A stretch of 64,000 nucleotides of DNA from Anas platyrhynchos. Lineage: Eukaryota; Chordata; Aves; Anseriformes; Anatidae. The notes under the pieces were generated by a model, which saw only the letters and a program-made list of their open reading frames with translations, ran no database searches and was not told the DNA's origin. This document shows, in pieces, positions 1 through 10,900 of the stretch; position 1 is the first letter of the stretch, and each line of letters opens with the position of its first letter. The stretch lies in contig NC_092603.1 of the NCBI RefSeq assembly GCF_047663525.1, positions 2,066,001 through 2,130,000 of the forward strand. Reading direction: 5' to 3'. The position numbers were made by a program, and so were the translations under genes.

Positions 1-2037
1 GGGAGGGCCAGGGCCTGGTCTGGGTGGGATCTGGGGGCTTGTGTGCTGGTGGCTCGGGGGTGCTGGAGGAGCAGCTGGAGCCTGGGGTGGGAGTGGGGAG
101 TTCTGGGGCTGCCCTGGGCACGGGACACGGCCGGGATGACTGAAAGGAACGGGGATCGAGGTGGGGACGGGGAGCGAGCTGCGGGGCTGCCCCGCTCTGC
201 ACTGACGCTTCTGGGACAGGGACGTCCTCCACCCATCCCCAATCACTTCCACTTGTGTTTTGGTGGCACGGTGTAGAGCGATGCACAAGTGTCTGTCCTT
301 ACTGCTACAAGTCTTACAAAATGCTGGCCCTAGGTCTTTCTTAGTGGGGTCGCTACAAGTCTAGGAGCAGGGTGGTCTGTGCACATGCATGAGAGCAAAA
401 ACTTTGGGGTCTAGCCATCTAGCCATGGAAGCAGCATTGGATTGAAAGTCTCTCCACTCTGACCATTCATTCCTTTTGCTTTTCTATAGCAGCGAAAAAG
501 GATGCAGAGCTGGGTAAGTCTCCTTCCCCAAAGAGAAGGCATTTGGTGTCTTCCCACAAGCATACTCCCCTCTGACCTTACCTTGCTTTTGATTTTCTTT
601 TTCTTTTCCAGGGAAACAAGCTGCAGAGATAGGTGAGTGTCTATACCTGAACTGGAAGAATTTGAAGTGTAGACAGTGGGTGAGAATTTTTTTCCCTCTG
701 ATCATGCATTCCTTATGCTTTTCTTTTCAAGAGGAAAAAGATGCAAGACTGGGTGAGTCTCTTCCTCCCCCCAACTGAAGGAATTGGGGGTCTTTGGTTT
801 GTAGCAGTTATTGTTGAGAAACTGACTCTTCTCATCAATGCATTGCTTTTCTATTTTGTTTGTAGATGAACAAGCTGCAGAGCTCGGTAAGTCTCACTCT
901 CCAAACAGAAAAAAAAAAAAAAAAAAAAAAAACAACGAAAAAAAAGGCATCATAGTGAGAGGTATGGAATCAGAAACTGTGCCTCCTTCTCATGTTTTCC
1001 TTTTCCCTTTCATTTGTAGAGAAACAAGCTGCAGAGCTGGGTAAGTCTCCTGGTGTTCAGACCCAAGGGCAACACCAAGGCGATGTGCAGGGGAGGGTGG
1101 GCAGCTGGGACAGAGCAGCCCAGGGCTGGCCCCTCACCCTGCCCACACCCACTGGGCACCAGCCGTGGGCTGTGACCAGCTCTCCCCTCTCCTTCCAGCA
1201 TGGAGAAAGTCTGTCCTGCCTCATAATAGAGGTAGGTGTGCATTGGGTTGCTCTCTGCGGTGCTTCTCCTGCCCCTGGTGGGGCATGTTCAGGAGCCAAG
1301 AGGTGCCCCATCTCCTGCCCCGTGGGGCAGCTCCTGGCCCCAAGCTGGGGAAAGCCTGCCCAGGGCTGAGCTCTGCCCCTGATGGCCTGGCTCCTTCTGT
1401 CCCTGCAGTGAAGGTGACCCTGGATCCACGCACGGCTCATCCCTGGCTTGTTGTGTCTCAGGACAACAGCAGTGTGAGATGGGAAAGTGAATGGGAGCAG
1501 GTTCCTGACACACCAGAGAGATTTGACGTTCGGATGTGCGTGCTGGGCTGTGAGGAGTTCAGAGAGGGGAGGCACTGCTGGTTGGTGGAGGTGGAGGGAG
1601 AGTGGCTAAAGTATTCTTGGTGGGCTGTGGGGGTGGCCAGGGCTTCTCTGAAGAGAAAAGGGAAGATCAAAATGAGCCCTACAGCAGGGATCTGGGCTGT
1701 GCTGTACTATGAGGGGCACCTCAAGTCTCTCACATCTCCTCGCACTCCCTTGTCCCTGTCCCCTGTCCCCACGAGGATCTGGGTCTGTCTGGACTGTACC
1801 CAGGGGCAGGTGTCTTTTATCAACGCTGACAATGGGGTCCAGATCTTCACTTTCACAGCAGCCTCCTTCAATGGGGAGAGCATCCGCCCCTGGTTCTTGG
1901 TGGAGACACTGAGAATTCAGATGTGTCTGCGGGACAGCACCCCCCAGACCCTGTCCCCAGCCCTGGGGGGCTCCGGCCCTTCTCCAGACACTCCTGCATC
2001 ACCTCTCCTTGGTCCTGCAGGAGCAGCACAGGAATGA
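1..2037 (+). CDS. Butyrophilin/BG-like gene A, 3' part (heptad stalk and B30.2)
   Basis: The window opens inside an intron, so the leader, V, C and membrane exons lie to the left. Visible exons are five 21-bp heptads (493-513, 612-632, 732-752, 866-886, 1020-1040), a 33-bp exon (1199-1231) and the B30.2 exon (1409-2037, TGA stop). Each heptad reads like KKDAELG, KQAAEIG, EEKDARLG, DEQAAELG or EKQAAELG, giving a cytoplasmic coiled-coil stalk; all have AG/GT borders and phase 1. The B30.2 exon has the PRY start VTLDP.TAHPWL, the LG.EEF.EGRHCWLVEVEG core, WAVGVA and VCLDCTQGQVSFINAD of butyrophilin SPRY domains, then a Pro/Ser-rich tail of about 30 residues. In the family this domain is intracellular and senses ligands for T-cell regulation. 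Every exon seen is open; nothing can be said of the missing 5' half. Confidence 0.88.
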
Positions 2038-2451
2038 GGTGCACTGGGGCCAGGGGCTGCTCCTTTATTCCTCTTTGCTGCTGGAGGAGGACTGGGATGC
2101 TGCAAGCAGGGGCCAGGCCCCTTGCAGCCCCTGGGTTCTGCCCTGCACACAGCTCCTGTGCTGGGGCACAAGCCCTGATGGCACCCACGGGTCTCACCCT
2201 GCCTCTGAGCCCCAGCAGGCAACACAGGGGCTGCAGCAGCACTCCACACTCCTCTCCCCTCTGCTTACAGACCCCAGGGCAAGGGATGTGGTCACTGTGT
2301 GCTGCCGGCAATTGCAGGCCACCTTTGCCTCCTAGGTTGGGGTTGATCTTTGCTCTGTGCCTGGTGCTGAGCATGAGCAGCCTGTGGGGGCTCTTTGTTC
2401 CTTCCTCTGGAGTATATGTATCCAAGGCCCAGCAGCAGCAGGACTGTGTCA

Positions 2452-2457
2452 AATAAA
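2452..2457 (+). terminator. Poly(A) signal of gene A
   Basis: AATAAA about 415 bases after the B30.2 stop, in a 3' UTR that is conserved in all seven copies. Confidence 0.8.
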
Positions 2458-2559
2458 GTTTTGTACAGGAAGATGGAGTCTGGCAGTGGCATTTCCTGGG
2501 TGCTTTGTGTCCTGAGGCCTTGCTGCCTGGGAAGGCATCTTGCAGCAGACCGTCTCCTC

Positions 2560-2715
2560 ACACGCCTTGCCCTGCAGAGCCTTCGCCGTCCTCGTAGCCC
2601 TCCCTTGGAGGCTCTTGCACAGTTTCACGCCCTTCATCTGCTGCGGTGACCACAGATGCACACAGTGCTCGAGGCGAGGCCGCAGCAGGCCGAGCAGAGT
2701 GGGATGATCCCTTCC
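2560..2715 (-). repeat. Old CR1 LINE fragment between convergent genes
   Basis: Read on the minus strand, with frame changes, it shows the C-terminal part of a CR1 reverse transcriptase: REGI.PL, then LLRPRLEHCVHLW and GRATRTAKALQGK. It fills the gap between the poly(A) sites of the butyrophilin gene and the opposing DMB fragment. The same piece recurs in each unit, so it was there before the array grew. Confidence 0.6.
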
Positions 2716-2874
2716 CTCGGCTGGCCAGCAGTGCTGTGCCTGAGGCACCCCAGGGCACGCTTGGCCCTTTGGGGTCCCATGCCATGGCCCCCACACAACC
2801 GCTCCTCTTGGTGAGACACCGTAGGAGTGTGTGAGCCTCTGCCATGTGCCCAGAACTCTGTACAGACACCAAAG

Positions 2875-3665
2875 GGCCTTGTGGAGCATCTTTATTGTCA
2901 GCACCATGACATTGGGTCTGAGATGGGGCCAACCTGGAGCCGCCGATGCCAGGAGGTTTCCGTCTGGGGGTCCTCAGATGCTGCCTGGGGAAGGGTGGGA
3001 CACACAGGGCGAGAGATGGGGTGATTCGCCCTTCACAGATGAGGACGGGGATGGGGACACCATTACCTGCGGGGTAGTTGTCTCCAGGGAGGTGAGTGTA
3101 ACCTGCGGGGGGGAGAAGAGGAGTGAGCAGAGTCCTTGTCACCGTTGACAATGGCCCCGGCTCTCCCCGGATACTCACCCGGGGCGGGAGGCCTGGCCCT
3201 GAAGCGGTAGACGCCAGCGAGAAAGAAGCCAAGTCCCAGCACCATCAGCACGGTGGCCACCACCACCAGTATCGTCACCTCTGGCATCAGTCCAGGACCT
3301 GCGGGGACACGGCCGGGTGAGGGGCAGCAAGGAGCCAAGGCCGCCGGCCTCCGGGTGCGGTCCTGCGCCTCTCCACTCACTCCAGTCCTCCAGGAGAGGC
3401 TCCTGCAGGCTGATGTGCTGCACCGAGCACGTGTAGGTGTTGCCTGCCACCGGGGCCACCAGCAGGGACACCTGCGTCTGGTAGCTCCAGTCGCCATTGG
3501 AGATGGCGGAGATGGGGTTGTAGTCGTCGGGCTCCACGATGTCCCCGTTGTGCAGCCAGATGACGGTCACCTCGGGGGGGTAGAAGCCCCAGATGTGGCA
3601 GGTGAGGCGCACGGGCACACAGGCGTTCCCCGTCTCCGCGGGGATGATGCGGACTAGGGGCTGCG
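2875..3665 (-). pseudogene. DMB: DMB 3' fragment A (exons 3-6)
   Basis: On the minus strand: beta-2 Ig exon (3381-3665, 285 bp), membrane exon (3179-3298, 120 bp), tail exon (3067-3102, 36 bp) and last exon (stop at 2974-2976, AATAAA complement at 2891-2896). The beta-2 domain has CHIWGFYPPEVTVIW, NGDWSYQTQVSL and YTCSVQH, as in DM-beta rather than classical class II beta. The tail reads YTHLPGDNYPAGSI, close to the YTPLPGSNY lysosomal sorting tail of mammalian DMB, with His for Pro in the signal. DM edits peptides on class II molecules in endosomes. All four exons are open with proper splice sites, but no leader or beta-1 exon lies upstream; a minisatellite starts about 50 bases beyond exon 3. 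It is therefore taken as an orphan 3' end. Confidence 0.85.
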
Positions 3666-3717
3666 CTGGAGCAGGGATGGGGATGGGGTCAGTGGTGGGC
3701 GAGCCCCTTTTCCCTGC

Positions 3718-4060
3718 CCTGTGCAATGTCCCCACGCAATGTTCCTTGCAACGCTCCCGTGCAACGCCCTGTGCAAAGCTCCACACAACTTCCCCATGCC
3801 ACTTCCCCATTCGATGCCTTGTGCAAGCTCTAGGCATTGTCCCATGCGATGTCAAATGCAACATCCCCATGCGATGCTCACAGGATGCCCTGTGCAACGC
3901 CCCTGTGCCACACCCTGCAAGAGGCATTGCTCTGTGCAACATCCCCTTGCAAAGGGCAATGCAATGCGCTTTGCAGTGCTCTGTGCAACATACCCCTGCG
4001 ACATCCTCACGCAGTGTGCTCTTCAACACCCCCATGCAATGCCCAGTGCAACATCTTGCC
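3718..4060. repeat. TGCAACATCCCC minisatellite, unit A
   Basis: Degenerate tandem repeats of about 19-23 bases built on TGCAACATCCCC and CATGCAATGCCC. The array begins just upstream of DMB exon 3, where DMB exon 2 would be expected, and shows no class II beta-1 motif. It gives long chance reading frames rich in Cys, His and Met. Confidence 0.8.
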
Positions 4061-4422
4061 GAGGCAATCAGCTCCATGGCAGACTCTTTCTGCAGCGGAG
4101 CAGGGGATCCCACAGGCAGGGCTACGTTTTTCTGGCATCAAACCCACTTGAGGGAGCCGCCAGGACCCAGGAGCACTTGCAAGGGGAGGCTGACAAAGTG
4201 TAGGCTGAGCCAGCAAGGCCCCATGCCTGGCCACTCAAAAGCTGCCCATGGGAAGCAAGACGACAAGTAATGCAGCGACCAGGATGGGCAAACAGGGCAT
4301 GGCTCATCGGAAGGGAGTGGCAGGCATTTCATGCAGGCAGGGCGAGCAGGGAGGGCAGAGCGTTCCCCCCCCTCCCATACAAACAACTCCTCTAACGGCG
4401 GTCTACCGCTAGCAAGGCTGCA
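4061..4422. other. Spacer between minisatellite and CR1, unit A
   Basis: Single-copy within the unit and conserved in units C, E and F. I see no coding exon, splice pair or known repeat in it. It could be CR1 5' UTR on its right side and remnant DMB intron on its left. Confidence 0.4.
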
Positions 4423-5915
4423 ATGGTCTCCACCAGGCACAGTGCTCTCTCTAGCAAGTCTGTGCACACCCAGACTGACTGCCCGCTCAAAAATGCACCA
4501 GTTCAGGTCTCTGCGTGCAGGGAGCATCTGAGCCTCTTGCTGCCATCTGTAGGAGGCAGAGAGACTGTGTGTGCGTGAGGTGCGATCAGGTGGATGACCT
4601 GGTCCACCTGGTGGCAGAGCTCAAGGAGGAGGTGGAGAGGTTGAGGGCTATCAGGAGAGGTTGAGGGCTATCAGGGAGTGTGAGTGGGAGATAGAGTGGT
4701 GGGCAAGTCCCTGCGGGGCCTGAAGGAGAGGTACCGGGGTGAGACACCCCAAATGGGGGTGGACCCCCTACCCTGTCACTGTTGGACAGAGGGAGGGGAC
4801 CTAGGATTTGAGGAGGAATGGAGACAGGCCCCTGCTCAAAATCCCATGCGATGCCACCCCATACAAGCCCCTGCTTCCCAGGTGCCGTTAAACAACAGTT
4901 TTGAGGCCCTGGAGCTTGAGAGACTGGTAGCTGAGGAAGAGGTAGAAAGTGTAGCCAGGAGGATGCCTAGGGTGAGGAAGTCGACTCCAAGCCTCAGGAC
5001 TGCTATCCTCTTTTGATAGTCCAGGCTGGCAGTGATGACATTGAAGAGAGAAGCCTGAAGGCTCTCAAGCGGGACGTTAGGGGACTGGGGCAGTTAGTGG
5101 ATGGAGCGGGAGTACAGGTGGAGCAAATCTCCACACTGCAGCCCATGGAGAAGCCCCTGGTGCAGGAGGTGGATGGGGCCTGGAGGAAGCTGTGGCCCAT
5201 GGAGAGCCCCCGCAGGTGCAGCCCCAGGCCGGAACCACAGCCTGTGGAGAGGAGACCACACAGGAGATGGGACTCTGAGGGGAGCTGTCATGCATGCACA
5301 ACCCAGACTGGAACAGTTTGCTCCTGACAGATGTACCTCATACTACAGACCCACACTGGGGCAGTTGCTGGAGAGCTGCTGCCTGTGTGAAGCCCATATA
5401 GGATCAGTGTGGGAAGGACGGCATCCCATGGGAGAAGTTGTTGACTCGGATGAGGGTGGAAAGCCCTTGCAGGGAGATCTGGACAGACTGGAGAGATGGG
5501 CAATCTCCAACTGCATGAAGTTTAAGAAAGGTAAGTGCCAGGTCCTGCACCTGGGACGAGGCAACACTGGCTATACGTGCAGACTGGGTGACGAGATGTT
5601 GGAGAACAGCCCTGCAGAGAGGGATCTGGGGGTTATGGTTGACAGCAAGATGAACATGAGCCAGCAGTGTGCCCTAGCAGCCAGGAGGGCCAACTGTATC
5701 CTGGGGTGCATCGAGCACGGCATTGCTAGTTGGTCGAGGAAGGTGATTGTCCCACTCTACTCTGCACTCTGCGGCCTCACCTCAAGTACTCTGTGCAGTT
5801 CTGGGCACCACAGTACAAAAAGGACATGAAACTATTGGAGAGTGTCCAAAGAAGGGCCACAGAGATGGTGAAGGGCCTTGAGGGGAAGACATATGCCTTC
5901 TGCCAGATCTCTTAG
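4423..5915 (+). mobile_element. CR1 LINE, internally deleted, unit A
   Basis: ORF1 start (VHTQTDCPLKNAPVQ), then the coiled coil VAELKEEVERLR (with a 20-bp tandem duplication near 4638-4676), then ALELERL and VRKSTPSL. The esterase block with GDSLLRG is absent here; ORF1 resumes at [16 protein letters not shown]. From about 5460 the sequence switches to the end of the reverse transcriptase ([37 protein letters not shown]). Endonuclease and most of the RT are missing and the RT part has a frame change, so the element is dead. Confidence 0.8.
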
Positions 5916-6403
5916 TACTCTGGGATGAATCCCATCAGGCCCTATAGTCTTGTATGCATTCATCTGGAGCAGCAAAACCCACACAAATTCGGGGTTGTTG
6001 GGACTTTATTGTTCCTACAGTCACTGTCCTCCAGCTCAGGGCACCTGGAGTCCCACAGCCCAGCATCAGTGTTGAAGGCAAAGAAAGCATTAAACATCTC
6101 TGTGAATGACCCTGCATGACCATCCCCATCAAGTAACAGACCAATGCTTTCTCTCAACCTACTTTTGCTGTTAAGATAGTTTAAGAAAAAAAAAAAAAAA
6201 AAAAAAAAAAGAAAAAGCATTTTATTGCCCCTCACAATACTGTCCAGGTTCAACTCAAATTGAGCTTTGGTCATATGAATTTTCTCCCTACAAAAGCAAA
6301 CAGTACCACTGTAGTCCTTCCATATTGACTGACCTCGCCTCTAGCAAACAGGAACTTTCCTTATCCTCCTAAGCTCTAGAAGAAGGTCCCTGCCCATCTG
6401 AGC
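5916..6403 (-). mobile_element. Inverted CR1 RT fragment, unit A
   Basis: On the minus strand it codes the start of a CR1 reverse transcriptase: KAQFELNLDS, RESIGLLLDGDGH, FNAFFAFNTDAGLWDSRCPE, then the MNAYKTIGPDGIHPRV-type motif of the family. The A-run on the plus strand at about 6183-6210 lies inside this coding region and is an expanded T-tract, not a poly(A) tail. It joins the + strand CR1 head to head. Confidence 0.75.
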
Positions 6404-7003
6404 CAACCTTCTGCCACGGCTGCTTTACTGGAGCCGGGAGCAGCACTGGCATTTTGCCTTCAGCACCCTGGGAAAAGTGTGGAAGCTCTGGGCTTGACAC
6501 CCAGCTGTGCCCCATTCCCTGCAGCCTCTGATCCTGCTCAGCTCTTCACTGCCATCTCTCCACATTTTCCCATTGCTCACAGTTTGATTCCTCCTTACAT
6601 GCATGGAGATGAACGAACATAGCCAGTGGCTTTTCCTGGAGGTCTGGAGAGGCCCCTGCTGGCGACATGCCTCTCGTGCCTGCTAAAGGCAGTGGACTGG
6701 GCACCCAGCTGCAATGGGATGGTGGTGCCCGCCCTGCAGAGCTCCCCAGACGTTCCCCTAGGGGCAGAGCTGCTCCAGGAGGGTTATTGCAGCCAGGAAC
6801 TGGGCAAAGGTTGGGAAAGTTGGGCATAGCCTTGTGCTTTCTGCAGCTCTGCTGGGTGCCGTGAGGGACGTCTACCTGGCCTTGGAGAAAAACCCCTGGG
6901 GGGCCACCTGTCCCCTGGGGGACCCCTCTCTCACATGGTGCTACCCTGGGGCTGCAGCCACCCCAGCTTCACCGGCCGCACCAGGGGCCCCCTGACTTTC
7001 CAC
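6404..7003 (+). pseudogene. Butyrophilin upstream region and truncated leader exon
   Basis: This matches the upstream region of gene D1, including CACAGTTTGATTCCTCCTT and the start ATGGTGCTACCC at 6935. The leader reads MVLPWGCSHPSFTGRTRG and is cut within its hydrophobic core, where an LTR remnant follows. It is what is left of a D1-type first gene in front of gene B. Confidence 0.7.
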
Positions 7004-7008
7004 AATAT

Positions 7009-7290
7009 ATAGGGGTGGCTAGCCAGGGGGGGAGCAGACTGCTCGGTGTTAGGCAGGACATCAATCAGTGGGTGGTGAGCATTGTGCTCACTTGTTTCGT
7101 ACACACTGTTAGTAGTAGTACTATTATTATTCTTGTTGTTGTTATTATTATTTTCCTGTCTTAATAAACTGCCTTTATCTCAATCCACAGGCTTCACTTC
7201 ACGGTTCTCTCCGTGATCCCAGAGAAGGAGGGTGGAGGACGAACAAACGGCTGTGTGGTGTTTAGCTGCCGAATGGGTTAAACCACAACA
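7009..7290 (+). mobile_element. Fossil ERV LTR fragment
   Basis: The right-hand part of an avian ERV LTR, from GGGGTGGCTAGCC through the AATAAACT signal to the CCACAACA end. It is the same insertion as the fuller LTR at 30530-31095, judged by the shared right flank. Only about half of the LTR is present; family not assigned beyond an avian ERV. Confidence 0.75.
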
Positions 7291-7740
7291 TCTCCAAAAA
7301 GGCAGACCTCTTCCAAATGTTCATTTCCATCCTCCCATCCCTTAGCTCCTCCACGTTGCGTCTGTACAATGTAGCCTGGTGGTTGTGGGCAGGGGTCTTT
7401 CAGGATGAAGGCAAAGAGGAAGAGGAGGTCAAACTTTTTACCTTTCTGGACTTTGACCTTCTCTTGGACAGTATTGAGGAGATTTTTGCTTATCTTTCCC
7501 TTGCTTCCTGCCAACAAGTTGTTTGTCTTTCCCTAACCACTTGCTTGTCCTTCCCTCATCCATTGGCCTTGAGCTATATCGTCCTTTTTATATCTGCTTC
7601 TCATAAGGCTCTCATCTCCATCCCCAACAATTAGGATATTTTAAGGTTCTCATCTACATCCCCAATAATAAGGATATTTTACCATATATGTAGCTAAATA
7701 TTAATTCAGATCAGTTTTAGCGTCTCCGGAAACTCAGTGG
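7291..7740. other. AT-richer flank of the LTR fragment
   Basis: Shared with 31096-31430. It contains two near copies of CCCCAACAATTAGGATATTTTAAGG-like sequence and runs up to the second butyrophilin upstream region. I recognise no gene; it may be part of another degraded repeat. Confidence 0.4.
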
Positions 7741-7968
7741 CAGGCATGCAGAACTCCCCAGACACTTGTCCCCACTGCTCCAGGGCCAGAGCTCCTCCTA
7801 GACGATTATTGCAAAAAGGATGCAGGAAAAGGCTTGGGAAGTTCGGCGTAGCACTGTGCTTCCTGCAGCATAGCTGGGTGCTGTGAGGGACCTCGCTCTT
7901 TTGTTGGGGTTCCCTTGGAGAAGAACACCTGTGGGGGCCATCTGCCCCCTGGGAGACCTCTCTCTCAG

Positions 7969-10900
7969 ATGGGGCTCCCCTGGGGCTGTGGCTGCCCCAG
8001 CGTCACCGGCCATGCCAGGGGCCTCCTGACATCCCTCATCACTCTGCTCCTCCTCCGGCTGGGCTCAGGTAGGATCCTGAGGGGCTGCTGGGAGCTCTCA
8101 CCCCTGTGCATGCAGACTTGCTGCTGCGGGACAGGGGAGCAGCTGTTAGAAAAGGGGGGGGCCTGAGCCCACAGCTCAGCCCCCCGATGGGTTTCATTTT
8201 CACTTTTGTTCTTTCACACAATACGGAGGCTGCCTTGCCTGCCCTTTCTGTGTCTCCTTCACCCACCGAATGCTGCAGAAAGGGCTCCCACTCCCAGCAC
8301 ACCTCCTTCTCCTGCACGTCCTCCCTCTCTCCCTCTCCTGTTTCCCTGGTGGTTTCCCATGGGACATGGGGGATGCAGCACACACCAACTCACGCCCTTT
8401 GTCACTCACTGCCCCTAAATTTACGATGGCAAAATCTTACCTCCTCTCTGTACCCTTCTCCATTGCCCAGTGTGAGAAACATCTCAAATAATTTTCTTCA
8501 GACTGGATCTTCTCTGAAGCTATTTTATTCATGATTGCAATGGTCCTGTCAATCAGGAGCACATTTCAGTAAACAAATCCTAACCTTTTATTCCCCATTA
8601 CCCGATGCCTGATCACCTCCCCTGTTTCCTCATTGGATGAGTACTACAGGTTCACAAGCTACTCGACGCTCCTCTATACTATATATGTGCAATTTTTCTT
8701 TTTTTTTTTCAACCCTTTAATTTCTCCTTTCTTATGTTTTGAGAACTTTTGATCTTTGTTCTCCTGTTCGCACACTGCTCATCCTCTTTTTCTCAAACTT
8801 CTACCTTATTTTGGAACAGTGACGCCTTCTACAGTCCACTTATCTCCTTAGCATTTCTCCTTATTATGACTACACAATTACCTTGGAATACAGAAAAATA
8901 ATTCTCTACTGCAAAAATAGACCTTTGTTTCTCACAGTTCCCCCCTCTTCTTTTCTTACTCCTATTGTTGTTTTTGCACTTCTTCACATACCGCACTCTG
9001 AAGTTTTTCCAACATTAAGGTGCAGTATTTTTTTTCGCATGTCACAGGGCATGATAGATATACAATGCCATTATTTTACAATTCCAACAAATAGTTGTTG
9101 GAGCCAATTCCATGCAGCCAATAATAAAATTAGTTTCTCCCAAATATTTCTAAATCCCCAGGAAGTGTCATCTTGAGTTACTCTATGTAGGGTCTTGTGG
9201 TTTTTTGTTTGTTTGTTTGTTTGCTTGTTTTGGTTTGGTTTTGGTTTTCCCAAATAATTTTTTAGATCAGTGAAATTCTTCCCATTTGATCTACATATAT
9301 ACAGAAACTAGTATTAATTACAGGGCATGTTCCTTTTATGAGGTTATTCATAAATCTAATATTATTTGATTCTAGAGTACTATTTTTGCAAACTTTATCT
9401 TATTTTCTAGATCTTCAATATTTTTACAATATTTTTGTGTTTTGAGATGTTTACAATAGCTTTTTCTAATTCACTCACCCTTAACCAAGGTAAAAAACAC
9501 CTTGCAAAACTGTAAAATGCTAGAGAGTTTTACTAAAGGATTATCTGGAGTCCACTTAATTCTGTGCGTGTGGTCTCAAGGGGGCTTTGGCTTTGTGGGT
9601 CTTCAATAATAGTTACATTGGGAATTATTGCCTCCAGGGTGCAAGCTCCCTTCCATCCTAGGGACAACACCTTCCTAGCTTTATTGCCATATAGCCAATA
9701 CCACCCCTTGCCATTCAGGACAAGCCATCTGCTTACAGGATTCTCATGTTGCATCTGGTGTACATTATGCATATTAGCATTCCCGTGGTTACCATAGTTG
9801 GTACAGTATGGATGATTCCCTACTTCGTGGATATTTCCACACACAGGGTCAGTACTATTGCCCCCTGAGTTTCTATCAATATTGTTTAAAAGGCACCTTT
9901 GGTAACACAGTATATTGTAGCCAGGGTTACATGTAGGGAACTCAACTTCAAAATCTATTCCTTCCCGGGACTGTGTATGATCTGTCCTTTCTAGAAATCT
10001 AGAGATTCCAGACACAGTTGCTGCTGGAAATAGTAATCAGGGACAAGGCCTTTCCAGTCTTTCTAGGCATCTGGGTGCAAATCCAACAATTATTTCAAGA
10101 TGGAACTCAAGAGATGTTCTGGATTAATTGGGAATGCTGATTTTTCCCTCCATACTATCACTAATCCGTTGAGAATAGCTATTACTAAGATAAACTCAAA
10201 ATACATCATTACTATGTATATATACACACCCCTAAAATAATAAAGAAATAATAAGTAAGAAAAACCATAGAAATCACATACTAATAAGGATTCTTCTGGT
10301 GGGGATTAAATACCCTTCTTTCTCCTACTTCCAGGGAGTGTTCCCTGGAAACACTCCAATTCTGTGTAATTCAATCCCTCTTACTCATTAATTCATTACA
10401 AATTCTTCTAAGGAGAAGTTAAAGATTTACAATTAATAGTTTCAACAGTTTTAACCTGGAAAGTCTTTGTTAATGCAGTCTCTCTGGTATCAGAGTTAAC
10501 TGATGTTTTTACCCAGATATGAGTCCACCCTTTCTCAGCTGTTCTTACTGTCATTTCAATAGTCAGGAGCACTTGGAACAGTCCATCCCACTCAGGTTGC
10601 AGTTTCAATTCTCCCCATATTTGCATCAGAACCCAAGCTCCTTCTCAAAATTGTTGGATCAGAGCTTCCAAGGGTGGGGTTTGAGCTAACAGTCCACGGC
10701 TCCTTGGAGATGAAAAGAGGATGACAGCCCGAGTACATAGTTTTTAAGAAAAGCATCTTTTGTCTCAAATTGAGGTAATTCGTTCCCTTTGTCCATGTAC
10801 AGCAATCCAAATAATATTTCATATGGTGAAACTCCCACATCTTTTCTTGGTGCAGTTTGAATTCGGAGAAGTGCCAAAGGCAAGCACTTTTTTGGGGGAA

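Noticed and set aside
240-300. An extra heptad exon in the first intron of gene A
   Set aside because: There is an acceptor-like TAG or CAG in the copies but no matching GT donor at a 21-bp distance.
1409-2037. TRIM-family B30.2 gene
   Set aside because: No RING, B-box or long coiled-coil exons; the exon follows Ig, membrane and 21-bp heptad exons as in butyrophilins.
3381-3665. Classical MHC class II beta (BLB) second domain
   Set aside because: The domain reads CHIWGFYPPEVTVIW and the tail YT.LPGDNYPAG, which match DM-beta, not the classical chain.
3718-4060. CRISPR array or tRNA cluster
   Set aside because: Repeats are contiguous and degenerate with no spacers, and no cloverleaf is visible; the context is vertebrate.
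6183-6210. Poly(A) tail of a + strand retroposon
   Set aside because: It lies inside a minus-strand CR1 RT reading frame and varies in length between copies.
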